Assembly (NCBI GenBank): GCA_002869885.2
Contig: NEWR02000009.1
Coordinates: 136,170-200,169 of the forward strand
DNA: 64,000 nucleotides
Direction: 5' to 3'
DNA from: Nitrospira sp. CG24C
GTDB lineage: Bacteria; Nitrospirota; Nitrospiria; Nitrospirales; Nitrospiraceae
This document shows, piece by piece, positions 51,929 through 60,669 of this stretch (position 1 is the stretch's first letter; each line of letters opens with the position of its first letter). A program made the position numbers and the translations under genes. Under the pieces are notes generated by a model. That model had not been told where the DNA came from and did not search any database. It saw only the letters and a list, made by a program, of their open reading frames with translations.

Positions 51929-52966
51929 TCAGGTGACTGTTCCGCCGCAGGAGGACCCGGCTCCTGCCGTGCAGCCGTAGCAATGGTTGCGCGTTGTGAT
52001 TTGTCGCCGATTGAGTTGAACTGGATCGAAGTCGCGGATATGGGCGGGCGCGCCATGGTCCACCGGCAGATCAAGCATCTGGTTGAAGTCACAGTCGTAC
52101 AGGGTGCCGTCCCAACTCACTGAGATGGTGTAGCGGCACATGACGCCAGCCGCGGCAGCGGGATTGAAGGCGTTGGCCAATCGTTCCATATACTGCTCGT
52201 AGTTGCCGCTCTCCAGGAGAAACTCAAGAAACCGGCTGATTGGCATGTTGGTGATCGTATAGAGATGGTTGAACTCGACACCATGGCGAGCCCGGAGTTC
52301 TTTTCGAAACTGCGCTTCGATCGCTTCTTGCTGGGGAGGGAGAAAGGCTCCGACCGGATTACAGACGAGATTCAGAGACAATCCACTGCCGGGTCGTCCA
52401 TAGCCGAGTTGGTTGAGGAGGCGCAGCGCCTGGATCGATTTCTCGAAAATGCCCTCGCCCCGCTGCGCATCGGTCTGGCCGGCGCGGTAATAGGGCAGCG
52501 ACGCGACGATTTCCACACGATGCCTGGCGAGGAACTCTGCCAAATCCGCTTGGGAGGGGAGGAGCAAGACAGATAAGTTACAGCGATCCATCACGTGGCG
52601 ACCCAGTGCTGTGCTCTGTTCAACCAGCCAGCGAAAATTGGGGTTCAGTTCCGGTGCCCCCCCCGTGATATCGACCGTCGGAATATCGGTCTGAGCGAGC
52701 GCGCGGATGCACTGCTCTGCCGTTTCGCGAGCCATGCTCTCGGTGCGATCCGGGCCCGCATCAACGTGACAATGTCTGCATGTCTGATTGCAGAGCTTGC
52801 CGAGATTGATCTGAAAGACGGTGATCCCGGTGGCGCGAAGCGGGAGCAGGCCGATGCGATCGAGTTGCGTCTCGAAGGGGGGGCAGCTCACGGTCCTCCC
52901 GAGTATCTTCAATTGCGCCGTTGAGGAGGCGAGGGGGCTCTGTTGTCCCAGTAGGGTCAGCGCCAT
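51929..52966 (-). CDS. arsS: Arsenosugar biosynthesis radical SAM protein ArsS
   Basis: A 345-residue radical SAM enzyme with the cluster motif CNQTCRHC (C59, C63, C66) and, at the C-terminus, a cysteine-rich DUF3641 domain (CRYTISVSWDGTLYDCDFNQML, then CYGCTAGAGSSCGG). ArsS couples a SAM-derived ribosyl group to methylated arsenic, the step after ArsM in arsenosugar formation. It lies 78 bases after arsM and 35 bases before pstS. Confidence 0.92.
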   Translation of the reverse strand: MALTLLGQQSPLASSTAQLKILGRTVSCPPFETQLDRIGLLPLRATGITVFQINLGKLCNQTCRHCHVDAGPDRTESMARETAEQCIRALAQTDIPTVDITGGAPELNPNFRWLVEQSTALGRHVMDRCNLSVLLLPSQADLAEFLARHRVEIVASLPYYRAGQTDAQRGEGIFEKSIQALRLLNQLGYGRPGSGLSLNLVCNPVGAFLPPQQEAIEAQFRKELRARHGVEFNHLYTITNMPISRFLEFLLESGNYEQYMERLANAFNPAAAAGVMCRYTISVSWDGTLYDCDFNQMLDLPVDHGAPAHIRDFDPVQLNRRQITTRNHCYGCTAGAGSSCGGTVT

Positions 52967-53044
52967 AGGACTTTTTTCACAATGTCATGGCCCGTTTCGG
53001 GATCGATCATCCAGATCATCTGCGTGACTCAGCGTCATCATGCA

Positions 53045-54028
53045 TCAGCAGCAGCTCCCATTGGGGGCGCAGGTCACGGCCTCACCGATGACGCTCTGGC
53101 CTGCGCGGTTGATGATCGCAAAATGGGGAGCGTAGGCGTCGCCTTCCAATACCTGTAGCGTCTTGGAGCAGATCTCCAGCGGTTCGCCTCGGCGATACTG
53201 ATGGTGATCGTCATCGGCGGCTTCGACGAAGGGTCCGGCGAGCATGGCAAAATGCCCTTGCCAGGCACATGGAGTATCTGCCGGGTAGACCGCAGTCCAT
53301 CGATTGTCGGCTCGATCCAACCACAGTGGGCTGGAGGACAGGATAAAGTGAGAAACTAACGGAGCTTGGCTCAAGAGGCAGACAGTCTCTGGCGTGATGG
53401 GCTGGGGAATGCCCCGGAGGTACGTCGTGCCCAGTTCATCAACCACTCGGCTGAACGGCCCGCGGAGCGTGGCATAACGAACGTCCGACACAAGCGCACT
53501 CGCGGGAAGTTTATATCCCGTCAAGGTGACGGAGAAGAAGTGAATGCCGTCGATCTTCTGCCAGGGCGAGGACTTGATCAGATGAATGCCCAAGAAGCCA
53601 GCTCCCACCATTCCCCCAATATAGTCGGCAAGCGTCAGCGCTCCAGAGAGACAGTCCCCCCACTTTTCAGCGTCATGCACCAAATACTGCGGAACTGGCT
53701 GGTCGGCCACGATGTCGGAAATTGTAAATCGCCCACCCGGTTTAGCGACGCGAAACATTTCCCTGAAGACCTTCCGTTTATCCGGCGCCAGGTTGATGAC
53801 ACAATTGGAGATGATCAGATCGACCGTGCCGTCGATCACCGGTATCGCATCCGCCGTCCCTTTGCGAAATTCGACGTTGGAGGAGGCGTATCCAAGATTG
53901 GTTGCGACGAGGGGGGCATGCTTTCGGGCGATGGCCAGCATCGTGTCGGTCATATCGATGCCGATGACGTGGCCAGAGGGACCGACGAGAACGCAAAGGA
54001 TCAGGTCGGCAAGCCACGAGTACCACAT
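53045..54028 (-). CDS. arsM: ArsM-type arsenite methyltransferase, 5'-truncated
   Basis: A 327-residue protein that begins inside the methyltransferase fold: VGPSGHVIGIDMT (~15-27) is the second Rossmann strand, SNCVINLAPDK (~74-84) and DCLSGALTLADYIGG (~125-139) are ArsM blocks, and the tail ends CAPNGSCC. The SAM-binding first motif (LDLGxGxGRD) and the N-terminal cysteine region are missing. The DUF488 stop codon sits two codons upstream in the same frame, so no longer N-terminus exists and there is no ribosome site. Activity is doubtful; it may be a broken gene. Confidence 0.75.
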   Translation of the reverse strand: MWYSWLADLILCVLVGPSGHVIGIDMTDTMLAIARKHAPLVATNLGYASSNVEFRKGTADAIPVIDGTVDLIISNCVINLAPDKRKVFREMFRVAKPGGRFTISDIVADQPVPQYLVHDAEKWGDCLSGALTLADYIGGMVGAGFLGIHLIKSSPWQKIDGIHFFSVTLTGYKLPASALVSDVRYATLRGPFSRVVDELGTTYLRGIPQPITPETVCLLSQAPLVSHFILSSSPLWLDRADNRWTAVYPADTPCAWQGHFAMLAGPFVEAADDDHHQYRRGEPLEICSKTLQVLEGDAYAPHFAIINRAGQSVIGEAVTCAPNGSCC

Positions 54029-54031
54029 GCG

Positions 54032-54589
54032 TCAGAAGAGTCGGGGCGGATCAAGAGGATCGGCTGGTTGAGGATAAACGAGTCTATCTCCGTCGATGAC
54101 TGCAAATGGAGTCAGTCGATGTTCGTCTGCCTTGACCTGCGAGAGGATATGCCTGACCTCCCAGCCACGGCTCACCAGCGCATCGGCGATCAGCGAGCGG
54201 TGGCAGCGCCAAGGGACAGCCTCGGCGCACATGATCGCCGTCCTCGTGTCCGTGCCATAGGCCATAAGCTCTTCAAGGGTACTTTGAAATTCTTCCCTCT
54301 GCATATAGTCGGCGTATCCGCGAAAACTGGCATTGCGCCATCCGTCGTTGATCGAATCCTTCCGAGCCTTTCGAAGGCCCCCAAGCGACGGCATGTGGAG
54401 AGAGAGGAGGCCAGCCTCTTTCAGACTCTCGGCCAACCTGTCCGTATTGAATTGTGGATTGTGTCGTGAGCGTGGAATCGTTCGGACGTCTACGAGGAGG
54501 TGGATCTCATGCGCGCGCAAGAGATTCATGAACTCACCGATCGGTCTGGTCGAATGGCCGATGGTCCAGATTGTCGATTGCCGAGGCAT
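54032..54589 (-). CDS. DUF488 family protein
   Basis: A 185-residue protein with the DUF488 pattern: WTIGHSTR (~8-15), LLVDVRTIPRSRHNPQFN (~31-48), YADYM, and CAEAVPWRCHRSLIADAL (~119-136) with two cysteines. The family's biochemical role is unknown. The stop TGA, one CGC codon and the arsM ATG follow in one frame, so the boundary looks like a deletion joint. Confidence 0.88.
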   Translation of the reverse strand: MPRQSTIWTIGHSTRPIGEFMNLLRAHEIHLLVDVRTIPRSRHNPQFNTDRLAESLKEAGLLSLHMPSLGGLRKARKDSINDGWRNASFRGYADYMQREEFQSTLEELMAYGTDTRTAIMCAEAVPWRCHRSLIADALVSRGWEVRHILSQVKADEHRLTPFAVIDGDRLVYPQPADPLDPPRLF

Positions 54590-54642
54590 GGATCAGTGTG
54601 GCATAGAGCGCAGGGAATCGCCACGGCTGGATAGTGCGAGGC

Positions 54643-55137
54643 TCAATCCGGCGGCAATTTTTCCGGGTCGATTTCTAGCAGCCGCAGTCGGCCATTCGCG
54701 ATGTGTTCGGTCTTGTAGAGGCGATCGCCCAGCTGCATGGTTCCTACAAGGAGATTGCCGCTTGCGACAAAGGTAAAGTCTCCCTTCGAAGGCGGTTTAA
54801 ATGTGCCACGGATGACGGCGCTATCGTTGCTGCGGGAGACCGTCGACGTGATATCCAGCTCGTGGCTGGCGCCATCAAAGAGCTCAATGGTGATTCTGGG
54901 ATGGGGCCTAGCTCCGGCATCCTTTAATACTTGAAGGAGTGGGAGATCAAGTGCGATCTCTCGATCTCGGAGGACCCAAGGCTTTCGCATCGTTGCAGGC
55001 TGATCGGCAGCGGCGGGAGGAGGAAGGGCTGTCTGCCACAAGCTCTTTGGTGCCGGGCGTTCATCAGCCCATGAGATCTGGCTACAGACACCGCCGAGCA
55101 CTGCGGCGAGAATAAAATAACTGAATCGGTAGACCAC
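54643..55137 (-). CDS. Exported lone pro-domain, related to the neighbouring metalloprotease propeptide
   Basis: A 164-residue secreted protein whose mature part matches the pro-region of the metalloprotease at 55251-56669: paired features include LFDGASHELDI/FFDTGLRTLNL, GTMQLGDRLYKTE/GTILSNHRLYKIE and the ending LRLLEIDPEKLPPD/LHRLVEVDEEALPPD. It stops exactly where the protease goes on to its linker and catalytic domain. The start is GTG at 55137, with AAGGGAA upstream and a signal peptide (FSYFILAAVLGGVCSQISWA). It could be an inhibitor or chaperone of the protease, or a truncated duplicate. Confidence 0.7.
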   Translation of the reverse strand: MVYRFSYFILAAVLGGVCSQISWADERPAPKSLWQTALPPPAAADQPATMRKPWVLRDREIALDLPLLQVLKDAGARPHPRITIELFDGASHELDITSTVSRSNDSAVIRGTFKPPSKGDFTFVASGNLLVGTMQLGDRLYKTEHIANGRLRLLEIDPEKLPPD

Positions 55138-55250
55138 AGAGTTATTCCCTTGTACCCGGCTAACGTTGGCCGCCTCATTATATAGAGGGATGCGGTTCGG
55201 CGCGATCATGAAATAATGGAGTGGGGCCGATCCTGTCTAAGCCTTTCCGG

Positions 55251-56669
55251 TCAAGGGGAAATAATCCGCAAGTTTGCCGGCGCCGCGGGAGGCGTCACGT
55301 CCGTGGTCCCTGTGCGCCACGCGGCCACGATCTGACGCACGTCGTTCAGGGAGCGCGCGTTGTCCGCGGAGTTCGTCGGATTGACGCTGTGATCGATACC
55401 GAGAGGGCGTCCGTTGTAGAGGAGTCGTGGATTGGAGAAATACTTCACGCGCGGGCAGGACACAGTCGGGCAGGCATAGGCCATGATCGTCCGGAACCGT
55501 CCGACTTCGTCGCGATAACCGTAGGAGTAGGCGAACACACCCGTGCCACCCGTGGCCCGGTCGTGTGCGTTGCCCATGTTATGTCCCAATTCGTGCGCGA
55601 GGGTATCGTTCGCGACGCAATCGCGAGCCGTCACACTGAACGCAGAACTGGCAAAGCCGGCACGTGGACCGTTTGCCATCACGTACGCGATGCCGCAAAA
55701 GCCGCCGCCGTCGTCCACGATCAACGCAACGAGATCGGCATTGTGCTGGTCTCGCAATTGATGCACCTGGTCCATGATCCCGTCGGTCGTACTACGCAAG
55801 CGGGTGAGATCAGCGTCGATAGCGCCTGATTCCGTGTAGGATACCTCGGCCGTATGGACGAGCCGGAGCTGCATAGCGATCTGGCTGTTACTGTAGGCTT
55901 GATTTGCCGAATCGACGCCCAATGCGATCAACGCTTCCATCGCAGCCTGGCCACCTTCCTGGGTTTTTGCCGCAGACGTATAGACGACCAGCAAGTCGAC
56001 AACAGCATCACCCGCTGCTGCGGCAGTGGTATCGGTCTGCCGTGAGGTTCCTTCCGTGGGAGGTGCCGCAACGGGATCATCGTCGGCCACGACGATGGGA
56101 TGGTGATCCGGGGGTAAGGCTTCTTCATCCACTTCTACGAGGCGATGAAGGTTTCCGCCGGCCGCCTCGATTTTGTACAGACGGTGGTTCGACAGAATCG
56201 TTCCGGTCATAGTCGTGCCGTGAGTCACCAAGGTTACGTCGCTTCCTGTTTCTCCTCGCAGCCGCCCGCGCCAGACCTTTGTCTGTTTGGGGTACTCGCG
56301 CGGCTGGTCAAGGTTCAGCGTTCGAAGCCCGGTATCGAAGAAGTTCAGGGTCACGTCGGTTTGGGCCTCGGCACGAGGGCGATTCATAACATCCAATGCT
56401 GCGGGGTTGAGTGTCATGGTACGTTGCCGCCGCACCCATCGTTTGAGCGCCCGGGGCTCCGGCAGGGCCTGGGCGATCGGAGGGGGCGATACATATGCGG
56501 TTTCCGCGAAGAGCGGTATTTGGGGCGGCGTCGATGCGGACATCACAGCCGAGGCGGTGCCGAATACTGAGAGGCAAACACAGGCGACCATCGTGCATGA
56601 ACGAAAGAAAGAAAAGCGGTGTCCTGCACCATTTGCTGGTGACTGTGGAATTGGCGCAGTCGGCTCCAT
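55251..56669 (-). CDS. Secreted reprolysin-like zinc metalloprotease
   Basis: A 472-residue exported protease: signal region (about 20-50), pro-domain (about 55-190) and a metzincin catalytic domain with the zinc motif HELGHNMGNAHD (~368-379) and a downstream Met-turn in TIMAY (~402). Cys-containing GGGFCGIAYV precedes the zinc site. The C-terminus DVTPPAAPANLRIISP looks like a linker into a fibronectin III domain that is absent. The ATG at 56669 has GAGGG upstream. It is next to a gene encoding only a related pro-domain. Confidence 0.85.
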   Translation of the reverse strand: MEPTAPIPQSPANGAGHRFSFFRSCTMVACVCLSVFGTASAVMSASTPPQIPLFAETAYVSPPPIAQALPEPRALKRWVRRQRTMTLNPAALDVMNRPRAEAQTDVTLNFFDTGLRTLNLDQPREYPKQTKVWRGRLRGETGSDVTLVTHGTTMTGTILSNHRLYKIEAAGGNLHRLVEVDEEALPPDHHPIVVADDDPVAAPPTEGTSRQTDTTAAAAGDAVVDLLVVYTSAAKTQEGGQAAMEALIALGVDSANQAYSNSQIAMQLRLVHTAEVSYTESGAIDADLTRLRSTTDGIMDQVHQLRDQHNADLVALIVDDGGGFCGIAYVMANGPRAGFASSAFSVTARDCVANDTLAHELGHNMGNAHDRATGGTGVFAYSYGYRDEVGRFRTIMAYACPTVSCPRVKYFSNPRLLYNGRPLGIDHSVNPTNSADNARSLNDVRQIVAAWRTGTTDVTPPAAPANLRIISP

Positions 56670-56929
56670 ACAACCCTCCCTCTGCCCACCGGTCTGTAAT
56701 ACTCCCGGAGAGAGCAAGGGCGATGCCTTCCCCTGGAATAGTATCCCTGGGGCAAAGGGGCCTGATCTTCTACAATATCAAGCGATTCTGAGGCTGACAA
56801 AAGCAGCTTACAGATAACTGGAAGGGAGCCCCTGCAACAGGGACTAAAAGTGGAGGGTATGACCTACGCAGAAACAGGTTGGATGATCGGTCCTGCCTGT
56901 AGTGGGATGGGACCGTTCCGGTATGGAGC

Positions 56930-57763
56930 TCAGTGTTCCCTTTTCCGAGCTACACACCACATGTTGTCGTTGGTCCACAACCGGTCAAGGAATGTAAATT
57001 TGACAATCTCGAATCCCTGCTGTCCGAGCATGGTTCGCAAGGTGTTCGGCGTAAAGTAATTCACATGGTCGGGGAGCCGGAATCCACACCACTTCTTTCC
57101 TCGCACCCGTCGATTCCAGCAAGCGTAGTTCGGCAACTTGAGGATAATCGCGCTCTTGGCCCGCAACACGCGTGACAGTTCTCGCAACACTTCTGCCGGC
57201 TGCACTTCGTGCTCAAGATAGCTCTCGACCAAGGCCCCATCACAGGACGCAGCCTCCAGTGATTGGAGGCCCGATAGCACGTCGGCATGGATAATGCGCC
57301 CGCCGCGGCTCTCGAAGATCGGGCGGGCGTCAGCCACTATCTGATTTGAGATCTCAATGCCCAACAGCTTGCACGAGGGCGGAAGCGGGCCAAAGTTACC
57401 TAAGCCACAACCAAGGTCGACGATCCAGCCTTGGCGAAAATACCGATAACCAAGCGAAACGTGTTTGTTCCGTCGTATCACGGTGTTCGTAAGGCTCCGT
57501 ACGCCTCTTATTGCAGACCGAACAACATTCTCGCTGCGACTGTACGACTTCCGTCGTGCTTCATTCTGAATCCCAGACGTGTTCTCCCATGGGAACTGAC
57601 CCTGTAGGGTGGCGTAATCAGGAGGATTTTCCAGAAAAACAAAGCCGCACGATAGGCATTCCTTGAGAACCCAATCGCCTTGTGAGTAGCGATTCTTTCT
57701 TAGCTGCGTCCCACCAGTCTTACAGGCGGGACAAGTCCTGCTCAGTAACATCGCATCATCCAT
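56930..57763 (-). CDS. Class I SAM-dependent methyltransferase with N-terminal zinc ribbon
   Basis: A 277-residue protein: four cysteines CPAC (11-14) and CLSC (~36-39) form a zinc ribbon, and a Rossmann methyltransferase domain follows with the SAM motif VDLGCGLGNFG (~115-125). The layout resembles methyltransferases of glycan or polysaccharide clusters (Methyltransf_13/23 type). The substrate is unknown. The ATG at 57763 is taken over a GTG at 57769. It stands alone with 240-260 base gaps on both sides; I see nothing in them. Confidence 0.82.
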   Translation of the reverse strand: MDDAMLLSRTCPACKTGGTQLRKNRYSQGDWVLKECLSCGFVFLENPPDYATLQGQFPWENTSGIQNEARRKSYSRSENVVRSAIRGVRSLTNTVIRRNKHVSLGYRYFRQGWIVDLGCGLGNFGPLPPSCKLLGIEISNQIVADARPIFESRGGRIIHADVLSGLQSLEAASCDGALVESYLEHEVQPAEVLRELSRVLRAKSAIILKLPNYACWNRRVRGKKWCGFRLPDHVNYFTPNTLRTMLGQQGFEIVKFTFLDRLWTNDNMWCVARKREH

Positions 57764-57993
57764 GCACACGTGGATACGTGGGCAACCGTTTCAGGATTCA
57801 TGGTGAAAGATCCCAAGAGAAAGTTGGTCGATCGTCTTCGACGAACGGAGTGCGGCCTGTATTGCAGAGCTAGACCCAAGGGCCTCATCCAAAATAATGA
57901 TCCCACTATAGGCCTGCTCCTGTTGAAAAACCAGACGGAAAGGAGAGGCGATCACTCAGAGAGAGGATTACGACGAGGCTCTACGAAATCGAC

Positions 57994-58314
57994 TCAGGCC
58001 TTCGTGACTCTGGTGGACTGTGTTGCCCACGCTGCGAGATGTTCAGAGTCTTCAATGATGTCTACAGGCACTTCATAGAAGGATTTGAGTGTCTGTTTGG
58101 CGTTGGGTCGGAACGGCTTCATGCCCTGTTCCTTGTAGAGGCCGACCGTTTTCGGCGAGACTTTGAAGTAGAGCCGGCCCTTATGGATGATGCCGAAAAA
58201 GGTTCCGCGTTGGTAGAGTCCATACCCGCCGAACATCTCGCGGCAGGTGACGCCGCGCAGATCGGCCAGTTGATCCAGCACATAATCTTTGAAACCGTCG
58301 TGAGTGGTCGTCAT
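57994..58314 (-). CDS. TfoX N-terminal domain protein
   Basis: A 106-residue protein matching the TfoX/Sxy N-terminal domain: DQLADLRGVTCREMFGGYGLYQRGTFFGII and LYFKVS. Unlike E. coli TfoX it has no C-terminal domain, so a competence role should not be assumed. The ATG at 58314 is seven bases after the upstream methyltransferase stop. Confidence 0.88.
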   Translation of the reverse strand: MTTTHDGFKDYVLDQLADLRGVTCREMFGGYGLYQRGTFFGIIHKGRLYFKVSPKTVGLYKEQGMKPFRPNAKQTLKSFYEVPVDIIEDSEHLAAWATQSTRVTKA

Positions 58315-58321
58315 GGGCGCA

Positions 58322-59179
58322 TCAGCGTGGTTTGCGCGCCGCCACCATTCGGACGGCGATAGGGAGTGCGATGCCATCCGATTGGCGGTACTGATCGACA
58401 GAGGTGATGGTGCGCCCACGCGCATCTATCTTCTGTTGGTCGGACAACTTTGCGAGCAGATTCTGGATTGGCGCGGCGATGTCCGTCAGGCTGGCATAAT
58501 ATTCTTCTCCCGATGCAAATCGCACATCGGCGACGAATTCTTCTTCGGACAGGTTCGTGAATCCTGCCTGCTGGAGCATTCCCGCTAGATCGCCCGGCTT
58601 TGCAAGCCTGAAAATTCCCGGCGCGGTTGGATCTGGTTGTGGAAGATCGAGGAATTGCTTGATGACGTTGATCGGAATCATGAGATAGGGGTTTTTGTCA
58701 GGCGAAGACCAGACAGCCGCAACGACCCAGCTTCCAGGTTTCAGCACGCGCGCGATTTCAGCGGCGGCTTTTGGAATCTCCGGCAGAAACATCAAGCAAA
58801 ATCGGCTGGTCACCGCATCGAACGAGTTTGCTTCAAAGGGTAGTGCGGTCGCGTCGCCTGTGCGGAACGTCACGTTCGCGAGGCCCAGCGCCTTGGCCTT
58901 GCGACGTGCAGCGGCAAGCATCTGCTCGGCGAGATCCAGCCCGATCACGCTTCCACTCGGACCGACGGTTTGTGCGCCGAGCAGGGCGGGATAGCCCGTG
59001 CCCGAACCGAGATCGAGAACCTGCATACCCGCCCGTAGTCTCGCATCGGCCACGAGCCGGTGATTGAGAAATGCCATCTGCTCGTCGAAAAACCGATCCC
59101 ACTTCTCCCAGCCCCCAGCGACGCGGTTCCAGTCCTGCCGTTGGCCTTCGATAATCTGTTGAGAAGATTGCTGTGTCAT
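58322..59179 (-). CDS. Class I SAM-dependent methyltransferase, UbiE/ArsM-like
   Basis: A 285-residue protein with SAM motif VLDLGSGTGYPAL (~54-66), GLDLAEQML (~84-92), GDATALPFE (~108-116) and ARVLKPGSWVV. Class I small-molecule methyltransferase; the substrate is unknown. GGAAAGAA precedes the ATG at 59179. It is probably co-transcribed with the TfoX-like gene. Confidence 0.85.
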   Translation of the reverse strand: MTQQSSQQIIEGQRQDWNRVAGGWEKWDRFFDEQMAFLNHRLVADARLRAGMQVLDLGSGTGYPALLGAQTVGPSGSVIGLDLAEQMLAAARRKAKALGLANVTFRTGDATALPFEANSFDAVTSRFCLMFLPEIPKAAAEIARVLKPGSWVVAAVWSSPDKNPYLMIPINVIKQFLDLPQPDPTAPGIFRLAKPGDLAGMLQQAGFTNLSEEEFVADVRFASGEEYYASLTDIAAPIQNLLAKLSDQQKIDARGRTITSVDQYRQSDGIALPIAVRMVAARKPR

Positions 59180-59221
59180 GTGTGTTCTTTCCGTGCCATG
59201 TCGGCACAACGATTAGCAGGG

Positions 59222-59482
59222 TCAGCCTCCGCTCAAGGCGCAGATGATGTGGATTCGATCGTCTGGTTGCAGCGCAACAGACAGATCCCCTATCTGTTTG
59301 TCGTTGACGAAGATTCTGATGTGCGGTCGAATCCTGTCCTGTTCGGTGATGATCCGGAAGCGTATGCCGGGATAGTGACGATCCAATGTTGATAACACGT
59401 CGGCCAGGGACTGGCCATCGGCCGCCAGTTCACTTTTCTCTTTGGTGTAAGAACGTAAAGCACCGGGGATGTGGACTATCAC
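59222..59482 (-). CDS. MoaD/ThiS-like ubiquitin-fold sulfur carrier
   Basis: An 86-residue beta-grasp protein ending in the diglycine ALSGG that MoaD/ThiS proteins use to carry sulfur as a thiocarboxylate after adenylation. Middle pattern RIFVNDKQIGDLSVALQPDDRIHII is typical. The start is GTG at 59482, two bases after the stop of the BNR gene, whose last codons hold the GGAG site, so translation is coupled. No MoaE, ThiG or E1-like gene is near; its partner is unknown. Confidence 0.9.
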   Translation of the reverse strand: MIVHIPGALRSYTKEKSELAADGQSLADVLSTLDRHYPGIRFRIITEQDRIRPHIRIFVNDKQIGDLSVALQPDDRIHIICALSGG

Positions 59483-59484
59483 GG

Positions 59485-60648
59485 TCAGAGCTCCGCTGCT
59501 TCCAACGAGTAAATCTCAGGAAGATGCCGGACCAGACAAGTCCAACTTGCGCCGCCTGTCCGGCTCGCCCAAACCTCGCCGCTGGTCGTGCCGAGATATA
59601 GTCCCACAGCCTCGTGCGCATCTGCTGTCATTGCCTGCCGTTTCACCGTCCACCAGGCATTTGCGCGGGGAAAGCCCTTGTCCTGTCTCGTCCAGGTCTT
59701 CCCGCCGTTATGCGTGACGTAGGCAGCAGGTTTTCCGCCAGGACTCACACGCGGCCACACAGTCGAGCCGTCCATCGGGAATACCCAGACGGTATTGGCA
59801 TCGCGCGGGTGCAGCACCATTGGGAAGCCGATATCGCCGATCTTCTTCGGCATATTACTGCCAATGCGCATCCACTCGTTCGATGGTCTGTCTATCCGGT
59901 AGATCCCGCAATGGTTCTGTTGGTATAAACGGTCGGGATTGGTCGGACAGAGCCGGACACAGTGGGGATCGTGGAACGTGACGGTAGCTGCGTCGAACCC
60001 CTCGACTGTTTCGAGCCCATTGATCATGGGCGCAAAGGTTCGTCCGCCATCGGTTGATTCGTGCACACCCCCTCCCGACATGGCGAAGTAGAGGTGCTTT
60101 GGATCGCGTGGGTCAATGAGAATCGAGTGCAGCTTCGGTCCGTCCGGGGTGCCATCCTGCGCGCTGCCCATCCACTCGCGGTACTGCGGATCGTCGTTGA
60201 TATACGAAAACGGTTTCCACGTGACGCCGCCGTCGTTGGAGCGGAAGAGTCCCTGTGGCGAGGTGCCGGCATACCACAGCCCCGGCTCACCGGGATGTCC
60301 AGGCGTAAGCCAGAACACATGATCCACCACCCGCCCGTTCTGGCCCTCCGGCGCTTTGGGAAAGGCCGGCGGAGTTTTTGCTTCTTTCCACGATTTACCA
60401 AAGTCCGTGGACCGGAACACCGTCGGCCCCAGATGTCCCGTGCGAGCAGCCATGAGTATCGTACGTCGGTCGCGTGGGTCCAGCACCACATGATGCACGA
60501 TGTGGCCCAGGAACATAGGCGCGGACAGTTTCCACGTGCGGCGGGTACGATCGCCGCGCAAGATGAATGTCCCCTTGCGTGTGCCGATCAGCAGCGCTAC
60601 AGCGCCGGTGTTACGTTGTGATGAAGTCGCCTTCCTCGATCGCGGCAT
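59485..60648 (-). CDS. BNR/sialidase-like beta-propeller protein
   Basis: A 387-residue protein without a signal peptide, built of Asp-box repeats (STDFGKSWKE, SNDGGVTWKP, STDGGRTFAP, THNGGKTWTR), a six- or seven-bladed propeller like sialidases and photosystem II assembly factor YCF48. No sialidase catalytic set was verified. GGGAGGG precedes the ATG at 60648. It is tightly coupled to the MoaD-like gene, suggesting joint function. Confidence 0.88.
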   Translation of the reverse strand: MPRSRKATSSQRNTGAVALLIGTRKGTFILRGDRTRRTWKLSAPMFLGHIVHHVVLDPRDRRTILMAARTGHLGPTVFRSTDFGKSWKEAKTPPAFPKAPEGQNGRVVDHVFWLTPGHPGEPGLWYAGTSPQGLFRSNDGGVTWKPFSYINDDPQYREWMGSAQDGTPDGPKLHSILIDPRDPKHLYFAMSGGGVHESTDGGRTFAPMINGLETVEGFDAATVTFHDPHCVRLCPTNPDRLYQQNHCGIYRIDRPSNEWMRIGSNMPKKIGDIGFPMVLHPRDANTVWVFPMDGSTVWPRVSPGGKPAAYVTHNGGKTWTRQDKGFPRANAWWTVKRQAMTADAHEAVGLYLGTTSGEVWASRTGGASWTCLVRHLPEIYSLEAAEL

Positions 60649-60669
60649 CGGAGCCCTCCCTGTACGAGG

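Noticed and set aside
57770..57993. Short frame with RKLVDRLRRTECG, possible transposase scrap
   Set aside because: Too short and no recognised motif.
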